A stretch of 5,359 nucleotides of DNA from Verrucomicrobiota bacterium (GTDB taxonomy: Bacteria; Verrucomicrobiota; Verrucomicrobiia; Chthoniobacterales; UBA10450), in assembly GCA_003218815.1 (NCBI GenBank), contig QHON01000136.1:1-5359 (forward strand), in the 5' to 3' direction. The notes under the pieces were generated by a model. The model made no database searches, had not been told where the DNA came from, and worked only from the letters and a program-made list of their open reading frames with translations. This document shows positions 1 through 5,183 of the stretch, one piece after another. A program made the translations under genes and the position numbers. The number at the start of each line of letters is the position of its first letter. The stretch's first letter is position 1.

Positions 1-342
1 TATTGGATCTCCAACTTTTAGCTTGGTGACTTTCGCTCCTGCTTTCTCGACGACACCCGCGATGTCGTACCCTGGAATCAGCGGCAACGTCGTACCGAAA
101 AATTTGGCGTACTTTCCTGAGCGAATCAGAGCATCAACCGGATTCACACCTGCTGCAATCATTCGGACGAGAACCTCGTTATCTTTCGGCTCAGGTCGCG
201 GCACTTCCTCGTACTTCAGAACCTCCGGGCCGCCGTACTCATGCACAACGACTGCCTTCATCGTCGGCTTTTCGGATTGAGCGATGGCACCACACGGCCA
301 AACACCGATGAGAGTCGCAAAGAGAAATTGCAGCATTTTCAT
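1..342 (-). CDS. MDR-family NADPH/quinone oxidoreductase with signal peptide (partial, N-terminal 114 residues)
   Basis: The first 114 residues of a medium-chain dehydrogenase/reductase of the zinc-free quinone oxidoreductase type; the rest lies beyond the window edge. From residue 28 the protein follows the family's GroES-like N-terminal domain: MKAVVVHEYGGPEVL opening, VRMIAAGVNPVDALIRSGKY, then LPLIPGYDIAGVV and a KVGDPI segment. Family members reduce quinones or enones with NADPH; the NADPH-binding Rossmann domain is not yet reached. Ahead of the usual family start are 27 extra residues with a Sec-type signal: MKM, a hydrophobic stretch, then an AIA cleavage site before Q22. No twin arginine is present. 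A start at Met28 (base 261) would give a normal cytoplasmic enzyme, but the in-frame signal-like extension looks too good to be chance. The gene lies 110 bp downstream of the cupin gene on the same strand, so co-transcription is possible. No clear Shine-Dalgarno sequence is seen. Confidence 0.85.
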   Translation of the reverse strand, partial: MKMLQFLFATLIGVWPCGAIAQSEKPTMKAVVVHEYGGPEVLKYEEVPRPEPKDNEVLVRMIAAGVNPVDALIRSGKYAKFFGTTLPLIPGYDIAGVVEKAGAKVTKLKVGDPI

Positions 343-395
343 CTTGTTCAGGCATTTTGCATCATCCCTTGGACGACGTTCCGAGATCCTACATC

Positions 396-409
396 GCCAC
401 TTGCGTGGC
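396..409 (-). other. Small hairpin with GNRA-type loop in the cupin-oxidoreductase gap
   Basis: Read on the minus strand, a perfect 5-bp stem GCCAC/GTGGC closes a GCAA tetraloop, the GNRA class. It lies between two genes transcribed in this direction. No U-tract follows, so it is not a classical intrinsic terminator; it could be an intercistronic RNA stem or chance. Confidence 0.25.
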
Positions 410-452
410 TTTGTCTCCATCAACAACGAACGATCCATCATCATCAATGTTC

Positions 453-935
453 TTATTTCATTAGATCGGCCGCAGTCGGCGGTCCTTCGACCCAATTGAT
501 GTCCCACGCACCATCCACGGTGATGAAGGTGAGCGATCCGGTGGGCAACCACGCCTCGTGCACCATTTTCGCCGGCATGAAGTTAAACCCGCCGGGATTG
601 AGATCGAACTTCTTGCCGTCGCACGCGAGCGTCGCCATGCCGATGATCATCGTGTGCGACTCATTGGCGGTGTGCCAATGCTTGCGCACGTGGATCGCTT
701 TCGGCGTCCGAATGAGCAGACTGGTCGCGTGCGTTTTTGGATCGACATGGAGAATGCTGATCTCGGGTGAATCCGCTCCGAGATCAGGCAGAATTTTGTC
801 CCAGTTAAGGTCCGAAAGATTTTTGAACTCGGGCGCCCTTACGGCGGCCTCCGGAGAAGCAACCGGTTCCACAGCAAGACAGCTCAGTAAAAAACTAAAC
901 GCCATCACAGTGGCCAGATACAATTTCGTTTTCAT
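453..935 (-). CDS. Secreted metal-binding single-domain cupin protein
   Basis: A 160-residue exported cupin. The first 18 residues (KTK, then a hydrophobic run) form a signal peptide ending LLSC, with Cys19 in a possible though non-ideal lipobox (Leu at -2), so it may be a lipoprotein or simply secreted. The beta-barrel carries cupin motif 1 as HxH-x3-E-x6-G, with His86, His88, Glu92 and Gly99, and motif 2 as G-x5-P...H, with Gly115, Pro121 and His126. All four usual metal ligands (three His and one Glu) are therefore present and a bound divalent metal is likely. The substrate cannot be told from sequence; cupins of this size include dioxygenases, isomerases and sensors. The start ATG at 935 is the one that begins the signal peptide; there is no strong ribosome binding site before it. 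The gene is divergent from the exported unknown protein at 1070 and upstream of the oxidoreductase, another exported-looking product. Confidence 0.88.
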   Translation of the reverse strand: MKTKLYLATVMAFSFLLSCLAVEPVASPEAAVRAPEFKNLSDLNWDKILPDLGADSPEISILHVDPKTHATSLLIRTPKAIHVRKHWHTANESHTMIIGMATLACDGKKFDLNPGGFNFMPAKMVHEAWLPTGSLTFITVDGAWDINWVEGPPTAADLMK

Positions 936-1069
936 AGATGAGAATCAGACAGGATTTACAACACCAGCAGAGATTCCGAAAATCAAATTAATCCGGTCAA
1001 TCCTGCTCGAGAAGTTTCCCGTAAGATTCTGCTCGCGTGTTTAGCCGCACTGATCAACGTACACGTATT
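936..1069. promoter_or_regulatory. Divergent intergenic region between cupin and exported-protein genes
   Basis: These 134 bp separate two divergent start codons, so promoters for both genes should lie here. I could not pick convincing -35/-10 pairs. A short inverted pair CAGGATT (950-956) and AATCCTG (999-1005) is present with a 42-base spacer. No Shine-Dalgarno-like sequence precedes either start. Confidence 0.4.
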
Positions 1070-1543
1070 ATGAACACGAAAATCTTTGTTACTGCCGCAT
1101 TATTTTTTGGGATCGCTGGTCTTTCCTACGCGCAGAATAGCCCAATGGGTACGAGCAAGGCTGGAACTGGAAGCAACGCGCCCTATATCGAAGGCCCGGT
1201 CTGGGTTCTCACCATGGTGAAAACCAAATCCGGATTGGGCGATGATTACATCAAACAAATCACCGGAACTGTGAAGCCGGTTTACGATGAGGAGAAAAAG
1301 CAAAAGATCATCCTCGACTACAAAATCCTGAATGGCGAGGCGGCGGGGCCGCAGGATTTCAACATTCTGATCCTGGTCGAATATCCCAATTGGGCTTCAT
1401 TCGATAGTTTGCGCGACAAGATGGATCCGATCGTCGAGAAGGTCATGGGTACCGAAGACCAGCGTCGTGCCACCGCGGTAAAACGACTCGACATCCGCGA
1501 AATCCTCGGCACGAAAACCATGCGCGAGATCACTCTCAAATGA
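1070..1543 (+). CDS. Exported protein of unknown function (157 residues)
   Basis: I do not recognise a named family. The ATG at 1070 is preferred over an in-frame GTG at 1037, because a good signal peptide (NTK, hydrophobic core, LSYA cleavage near residue 21) begins there. The mature part starts with a Gly/Ser/Asn-rich linker (residues about 23-39), then a compact domain: a strand VWVLTMVKTK (44-53), a probable helix DDYIKQITGTVKPVYDEEKKQ (about 58-78), strands KIILDYKIL and FNILILVEYP, a helix around WASFDSLRDKMDPIVEKVMG, and a final strand-rich tail REILGTKTMREITLK. This strand-helix-strand-strand-helix order suggests a ferredoxin-like alpha/beta-barrel fold as in small dimeric monooxygenase or NIPSNAP-type proteins, but that is inference. 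There are no cysteines and no obvious metal or cofactor motif. A diverged copy of its last 28 codons follows at 1611-1697. Confidence 0.82.
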   Translation: MNTKIFVTAALFFGIAGLSYAQNSPMGTSKAGTGSNAPYIEGPVWVLTMVKTKSGLGDDYIKQITGTVKPVYDEEKKQKIILDYKILNGEAAGPQDFNILILVEYPNWASFDSLRDKMDPIVEKVMGTEDQRRATAVKRLDIREILGTKTMREITLK

Positions 1544-1610
1544 GAGCAGCGCGCTTGCCTGATCAAATCTAATCTAGTTGCGATGATAACCCAGATGCCG
1601 GGATGCAAGA

Positions 1611-1697
1611 GATCAACGCCCAGCCACAGCGGTGAAGGGACTCGACAACCGCGAAATCCTCGGCGCAAAAACGATGCGCCAAATCACGCTGAGATAA
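1611..1697 (+). pseudogene. C-terminal remnant of a tandem paralogue of the 1070-1543 gene
   Basis: Read from 1611, the sequence encodes 28 residues and a TAA: DQRPATAVKGLDNREILG then AKTMRQITLR. The end of the preceding gene (1457-1543) reads DQRRATAVKRLDIREILG then TKTMREITLK. By my hand alignment 22 of 28 residues and 68 of 87 bases agree without a gap, at an offset of 154 bp. Many of the differences are silent third-position changes (for example GAC/GAT, CAG/CAA, GTA/GTG, CTC/CTG), as expected if the second copy was once a selected gene. Upstream of 1611 the reading frame and clear similarity are lost, apart from a possible trace near 1575-1600 (TAGTTGCG, matching TAGTTTGCG at 1406). After both stops a shared 9-mer CGCGCTTGC (1550 and 1703) suggests that the trailer was duplicated too. 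Confidence 0.75.
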
Positions 1698-1750
1698 TTC
1701 TTCGCGCTTGCGATTTTGCCGGGCTCCGCGATCTGAGCGTCGCGAAGAAT
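1697..1750. terminator. Inverted repeat between convergent genes, possible bidirectional terminator
   Basis: Arms ATTCTTCGCG (1697-1706) and CGCGAAGAAT (1741-1750) are perfectly complementary over 10 bp and enclose 34 bases. The element sits between the ends of two convergent genes, immediately before the stop of the flavoprotein gene at 1755. The long loop and absence of a T-run make it an atypical intrinsic terminator. It could equally be a residue of the duplication, since its left arm lies in the trailer of the gene remnant. Confidence 0.35.
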
Positions 1751-1754
1751 GTTC

Positions 1755-2978
1755 TTATACTGTAGTTGGGCTATGGAAGTGCTCGGGCCGCGGGCCGAGA
1801 CCGATAAAGCGAGCTGGCAACTGCCGTAAGGACGGAAACCATTTCAGCAAACGAACGACAAACGGCAATGAGTTCCTCCCGCCGGACGCTCGGCCAGTGA
1901 CAGCCCAGTGATGAATGAATACTTGCACGCGCTGAATCAGCCGCGTCGGCCATTCGCGCCGTGCCTGTACTTTTCGCAGATCGTCCACCGTGACCGGACC
2001 GCTCCGCAATTTTTCCGCGAGTAAATTCGCCGTCGCGACCGCATCCTGGATGGCAAGATTGATCCCAACGCCGCCTGCCGGCGACATCGCGTGCGCAGCG
2101 TCGCCGATACAAAGCAATCCTTCGCGGCACCAATCACGCAGACGATTGATCTGTACCGTAAGCAGCTTGATCTTCGACCAATCGCTCAGCTCAGGCACAC
2201 GGTCGCGGAGAAATCCGGCGAAGGTGGCGATGTCGTTTTGAAATTGCGGCAGCCCGCGCGCTTTTATCTCGCCGAAGCCGCCTTTCGGGATGACGAAACC
2301 GCATTGCCAGTAATCGCCGCGATCGAGCAACACAAGCAGCTTGCCATGTTGGAAAAAACCGAACGATTGCTCCGGATCATCTTGTTTTTTCGAGATGCGC
2401 ATCCAGAGCACGTCGATCGGCACGCCAAACTCGTGTAGCTTGAAACCGGCGCGGGTGTGAGTTGTCGAGTGCCGCCCGTCGGCACCGATGACGAGGTCCG
2501 CCCGCAATTCTATTTCGCCACGTGGAGTCTTTGCGCGCACGCCAATTACTCGCTCATTCTCAATCAGCAAATCGACGACTTCGGTTTGCATAAGCAATTG
2601 GAAAGTCCGGAACCGTTTGGCATGACTGGAGAGAAAGTTAAGAAAATCCCACTGTGGCATGAACGCGATGAATTTGCAGCGCGTCGGAAGTCGGGTGAAG
2701 TCAGCGATCGGTACGGTCTGACCATTGATGACACCGCGTAATTCCCGTACTTCCTGGTGCGGTTGTTTCAAGAATTCATCGAGCAACCCGAGTTCGTGCA
2801 TCAACTCGAGAGTGGAAGGATGAATCGTGTCGCCGCGGAAATCGCGGTTGAAATCACCATGCTTTTCCAGCACAGCCACGGGCACGCCAGCACGGGCAAG
2901 TAAATATCCGGCCATCATCCCGGCCGGTCCACCACCTATGATCACGCAACGAGTTTGTAATTTTTCGAGCGTGCTCAT
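1755..2978 (-). CDS. FAD-dependent oxidoreductase, group A flavoprotein monooxygenase (UbiH/PHBH-like)
   Basis: A 407-residue single-component flavoprotein monooxygenase. It has the FAD dinucleotide fold CVIIGGGPAGMMAGYLLARAG (residues 11-31) with the acidic end of strand 2 at VLEKH (36-40), the internal DG motif DLVIGADGRHS (161-171) that contacts both FAD and NAD(P)H in this class, and the second FAD motif GLLCIGDAAHAMSPAGGVGINLAIQDA (287-313) with Gly292-Asp293. The FRGDTIHPSTLELM (47-60) and DRGDYWQCGFVIPKGG (219-234) stretches resemble a conserved subgroup of about 400 residues usually annotated only as FAD-dependent oxidoreductase; its substrate is not known to me. Enzymes of this class hydroxylate or epoxidise using NAD(P)H and oxygen. 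Met at 2978 starts one short strand before the FAD fold; the frame stays open upstream but contains only basic non-homologous sequence. It follows the dehydratase on the same strand after 185 bp. The C-terminus beyond residue 355 is Arg/Pro-rich and less family-like. Confidence 0.92.
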   Translation of the reverse strand: MSTLEKLQTRCVIIGGGPAGMMAGYLLARAGVPVAVLEKHGDFNRDFRGDTIHPSTLELMHELGLLDEFLKQPHQEVRELRGVINGQTVPIADFTRLPTRCKFIAFMPQWDFLNFLSSHAKRFRTFQLLMQTEVVDLLIENERVIGVRAKTPRGEIELRADLVIGADGRHSTTHTRAGFKLHEFGVPIDVLWMRISKKQDDPEQSFGFFQHGKLLVLLDRGDYWQCGFVIPKGGFGEIKARGLPQFQNDIATFAGFLRDRVPELSDWSKIKLLTVQINRLRDWCREGLLCIGDAAHAMSPAGGVGINLAIQDAVATANLLAEKLRSGPVTVDDLRKVQARREWPTRLIQRVQVFIHHWAVTGRASGGRNSLPFVVRLLKWFPSLRQLPARFIGLGPRPEHFHSPTTV

Positions 2979-3104
2979 CGTCGCATGGCTTTGATTCAAG
3001 ATTCTACCGCGTGTTGTCGACCAAGCCCGTAAATTCGAATGTCGAAATTTGAACGCTTTTAGATTATCAGTGCGATCGAAATCACCCTGAAGTAGCGCTT
3101 CTCG

Positions 3105-3168
3105 TGTAGAGGCAGCCGTGTCGCACGCACAAGACCGATTTCCCGCAGCCGGCACGGCTGCCGCTACA
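3105..3168. repeat. Imperfect palindromic repeat (REP-like) at the dehydratase 3' end
   Basis: Arms TGTAGAGGCAGCCGTG (3105-3120) and CACGGCTGCCGCTACA (3153-3168) are complementary at 15 of 16 positions, around a 32-base centre that includes partial further pairing (CG with CG just inside). The GC-rich arm is the kind of sequence found in dispersed extragenic palindromes; I see no second copy in the window, so dispersion is inferred. The right arm overlaps the last codons of the dehydratase gene and contains its TAG stop (3164-3166). It may fold in the transcript between the dehydratase and the flavoprotein gene and reduce read-through or stabilise the 3' end. Confidence 0.65.
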
Positions 3169-4108
3169 TCCACGGCAACGCGTCGAGATCGACGTTGCCG
3201 CCGGTGAGAATGATTCCGACGCACTTTCCGGCGATGTCGATCTTTCGTTCGACGATCGCGGCATACGGAACAGCCGCTGACGGTTCGATGATGATTTTCA
3301 TCGTCTCCCAAATCGTACGCATCCCCGCGATAATCGCTTCTTCGCTCACGGTCACGATCTCGTCCACATAACGCTGAATGATCTGAAAATTCGGCTCGCC
3401 GACGTTTGTCCGCAATCCGTCCGCAATCGTGAATTTCTTTTCGGTGCGAATCAATCGCCCCGCTCGAAACGATCGCGCCGCATCATCGGCGTTCGCTGGC
3501 TCAGCGGCTATCACTTTGATTTTAGGTCGCATCGCTTTCGCCGCAACGGCTGTGCCGCAAAGCAATCCGCCCCCGCCGACCGGACACATCACAACGTCTA
3601 AATCGGAAACTTCCTCGAGCAATTCCACTGCTGCCGTCCCCTGCCCAGCCATCACGTCTTCGTTTTCAAACGAATGAATCAGCGTCGCGCCCGTTTTCGC
3701 AATCACGTCAGCGCACGCGACTTCGCGCGCTTCTTGTGTCGGTTCGCAAAACACGATGCGCGCACCGTAGCTTTCGACCGCGCGCAGCTTTACCTTTGCC
3801 GAGTTCGACGGCATGACGATGTGTGCCGGAATCCCGCGAAGTTTCGCCGCGCGCGCTAATGCACTCCCATGATTCCCGGACGAATGCGTCGCCACGCCGC
3901 GCCGAGCCGTTGCATCATCGAGCGAAAATACGGCATTAGTCGCACCGCGCGGTTTGAACGCGCCGACTTTCTGAAAATTTTCGCACTTAAATAATAGCGA
4001 GCCGCCGCTCGCGTCATCCAACCGTTCGCTAGTCAACACCGGCGTCCGATGGATGTAGGCACGAATCCGCTCTTGCGCGGCGCGGATAGCAGCAAAGTCG
4101 AGTGACAT
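3164..4108 (-). CDS. PLP-dependent serine racemase / threonine (hydroxyaspartate) dehydratase-like enzyme
   Basis: A 314-residue fold-type II PLP enzyme of full family length. Lys52 in GAFKPRGA is the Schiff-base lysine; the HSSGNHGSAL loop (75-84) has the serine that acts as the opposite-face base in serine racemase (Ser77, by alignment with Ser84 of the human enzyme); PVGGGGLLCG (176-185) is the phosphate-binding glycine loop; TGGNVDL (302-308) binds the PLP ring nitrogen region, with Thr where relatives have Ser. EPANADD (203-209) matches the EPSNADD metal site of serine racemase (Glu, Ala carbonyl, Asp). There is no C-terminal ACT domain, so this is not the allosteric biosynthetic threonine deaminase IlvA. 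Known reactions in this subgroup are serine racemisation and dehydration of serine, threonine or 3-hydroxyaspartate; which applies here cannot be decided. The gene is divergent, across 97 bp, from an imine-reductase-family gene. The stop codon lies inside a palindromic repeat. Confidence 0.92.
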   Translation of the reverse strand: MSLDFAAIRAAQERIRAYIHRTPVLTSERLDDASGGSLLFKCENFQKVGAFKPRGATNAVFSLDDATARRGVATHSSGNHGSALARAAKLRGIPAHIVMPSNSAKVKLRAVESYGARIVFCEPTQEAREVACADVIAKTGATLIHSFENEDVMAGQGTAAVELLEEVSDLDVVMCPVGGGGLLCGTAVAAKAMRPKIKVIAAEPANADDAARSFRAGRLIRTEKKFTIADGLRTNVGEPNFQIIQRYVDEIVTVSEEAIIAGMRTIWETMKIIIEPSAAVPYAAIVERKIDIAGKCVGIILTGGNVDLDALPWM

Positions 4109-4205
4109 AATTCCAAATCTACAACCCTAGTAGCGTTGCTGATTATGATTTGTTTCGCAATTCGAGCTTCGGATTTTGAGTTTAAGCGGCCATCATAAAG
4201 ATCCA
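4109..4205. promoter_or_regulatory. Divergent promoter region between dehydratase and mu-crystallin-family genes
   Basis: The 97 bp between the two divergent starts must hold both promoters if each gene is transcribed on its own. It is richer in A+T than the flanking genes. A CATAAT box on the minus strand and a TTGCTG on the plus strand are visible, but neither has a good partner hexamer at the usual spacing, so no promoter is assigned. The short shared region would allow one regulator to control both genes. Confidence 0.4.
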
Positions 4206-5159
4206 ATGAAAAGCGATGGACCGTTGCATCTCGATGAACAAAAAGTCCGGAAGCATTTGCAGATAGAGAAATTAATTCCGGCGATGGAGAAAGCACTGAT
4301 CGATTTTTCGGCCGGAAAAGTGACTCAGCCGGTGCGCTCGGTAATTACTGTCGATCCGCCCGGCGGATTTTTCGGGATGATGCCGGCACTTACTCCTGAT
4401 GGACTTGGCATAAAGATCGTCACCTTCTACGCGACTAATGCGGAACGCGGTCTCCCGACGCACATGGCGACAATTTTTCTGGTCGATCCGGAAACAGGCG
4501 CGCCACTCGCGGTGATGGACGGCAGATTGATCACTGAGATGCGGACCGCGGCAGTATCCGCGGCAGCGACGAAACTTCTCGCGTCGTCCAGCGCGAAAGT
4601 GCTCGCAATTCTTGGGAGCGGTGTGCAGGCGCGTAGTCATGTCGAAGCGCTGCGACTCGTCAGAAATTTCGAGGAAATTCGGGTGTGGAGTCCTACGCGC
4701 GAGCATGCGAAGCGATTCGCCAAGGAGATTGACGCAAAAGCGATGCCAGCGGAAGACGCAGTGCGTGATGCCGACGTTGTTGTTACGGCGACGAACTCGA
4801 AGACATCAGTGTTAGAAGGCGCCTGGCTTAAGCCCGGCTGTCACGTCAACGCCGTCGGTGCGTGTCGACCCAACTGGCGCGAGCTTGATGACGACACGAT
4901 GACGAATGTTGTATTTGTAGATTCGCGCGAAGCCGCCATGAAAGAATCCGGCGACATCATTCTTTCCGGTGCAAAAATTTTCGCGGAACTCGGCGAGGTG
5001 CTTGCCGGTAAGGTTCCGTCACGCGCAAGTGAAACCACGATCTTCAAGTCGTTAGGAATGGCGGTGGAAGACATCGCAGCGGCGATGCTTGTAAATCGAT
5101 CCGCAAAAAATAATCGGGAACGCAAGGAATCTGGAAACAATTCCGACATGAAGAATTAA
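4206..5159 (+). CDS. Ornithine cyclodeaminase / mu-crystallin family protein, probable imine (ketimine) reductase
   Basis: A 317-residue member of the OCD/mu-crystallin/alanine dehydrogenase family, NAD(P)H-dependent enzymes of small amino and imino acids. An N-terminal substrate domain carries QPVRSV (41-46), GGFFGMMPAL (53-62), Lys70 in LGIKIVTF and the MRTAA signature (112-116) with Arg113. A Rossmann domain follows, with ILGSGVQARSHVEAL (135-149) as the dinucleotide-binding loop, VVVTATNS (191-198) and the HVNAVGACRPNWREL segment (213-227). The C-terminal part returns to family sequence with SREAAMKESGDIILSG, AELGEV and TIFKSLGMAVEDIAAA. Where true ornithine cyclodeaminases have a catalytic Asp in GGDCPGK, this protein has GACRPNW, like mu-crystallin and alanine dehydrogenases, so reduction of an imine or keto acid is more likely than cyclodeamination. 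The ATG at 4206 is preferred to a TTG at 4176 because family homology starts just after it. The last 20 residues are a polar N/K/E/S tail. Divergent from the PLP dehydratase. Confidence 0.9.
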   Translation: MKSDGPLHLDEQKVRKHLQIEKLIPAMEKALIDFSAGKVTQPVRSVITVDPPGGFFGMMPALTPDGLGIKIVTFYATNAERGLPTHMATIFLVDPETGAPLAVMDGRLITEMRTAAVSAAATKLLASSSAKVLAILGSGVQARSHVEALRLVRNFEEIRVWSPTREHAKRFAKEIDAKAMPAEDAVRDADVVVTATNSKTSVLEGAWLKPGCHVNAVGACRPNWRELDDDTMTNVVFVDSREAAMKESGDIILSGAKIFAELGEVLAGKVPSRASETTIFKSLGMAVEDIAAAMLVNRSAKNNRERKESGNNSDMKN

Positions 5160-5183
5160 CGAGGAGGCGAGCGTTCTGCAGAG

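Noticed and set aside
950..1005. CAGGATT ... AATCCTG inverted pair in the cupin upstream region
   Set aside because: Seven-base arms with a 42-base spacer are expected by chance. The wording resembles AATCCTG-type filler seen in intergenic DNA, but I cannot show that it is a repeat family from one window.
241..1044. Long plus-strand open frame of 267 codons
   Set aside because: It is antisense to the cupin and oxidoreductase genes; its translation has no recognisable domain and is rich in Arg/Ser/His, as shadow frames usually are.
1037..1069. GTG start 11 codons upstream of the exported unknown protein
   Set aside because: The added residues (FSRTDQRTRI) would precede and spoil the signal peptide that begins perfectly at the ATG at 1070.
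1583..1911. Short plus-strand open frames over the pseudogene and the flavoprotein 3' end
   Set aside because: They run in a different frame from the remnant similarity or antisense to the flavoprotein and show no protein-like pattern.
3031..3050. AT-rich near-palindrome around TTCGA-ATG-TCGAA in the gap before the flavoprotein gene
   Set aside because: Only 5-bp arms in low-complexity sequence; not enough to call an operator.
2979..3311. In-frame 111-codon N-terminal extension of the flavoprotein gene on the minus strand
   Set aside because: It reads through the palindrome and into the 3' end of the dehydratase gene, is full of Arg/His, and has no family homology. The FAD fold starts normally just after Met at 2978.
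4176..4205. TTG start 10 codons upstream of the mu-crystallin-family gene
   Set aside because: No family similarity in the extra residues, and an ATG is available at the expected place.
5161..5167. GAGGAGG run resembling a Shine-Dalgarno sequence after the mu-crystallin-family stop
   Set aside because: No start codon follows at a suitable distance, and the downstream sequence codes on the opposite strand for the TPR protein.
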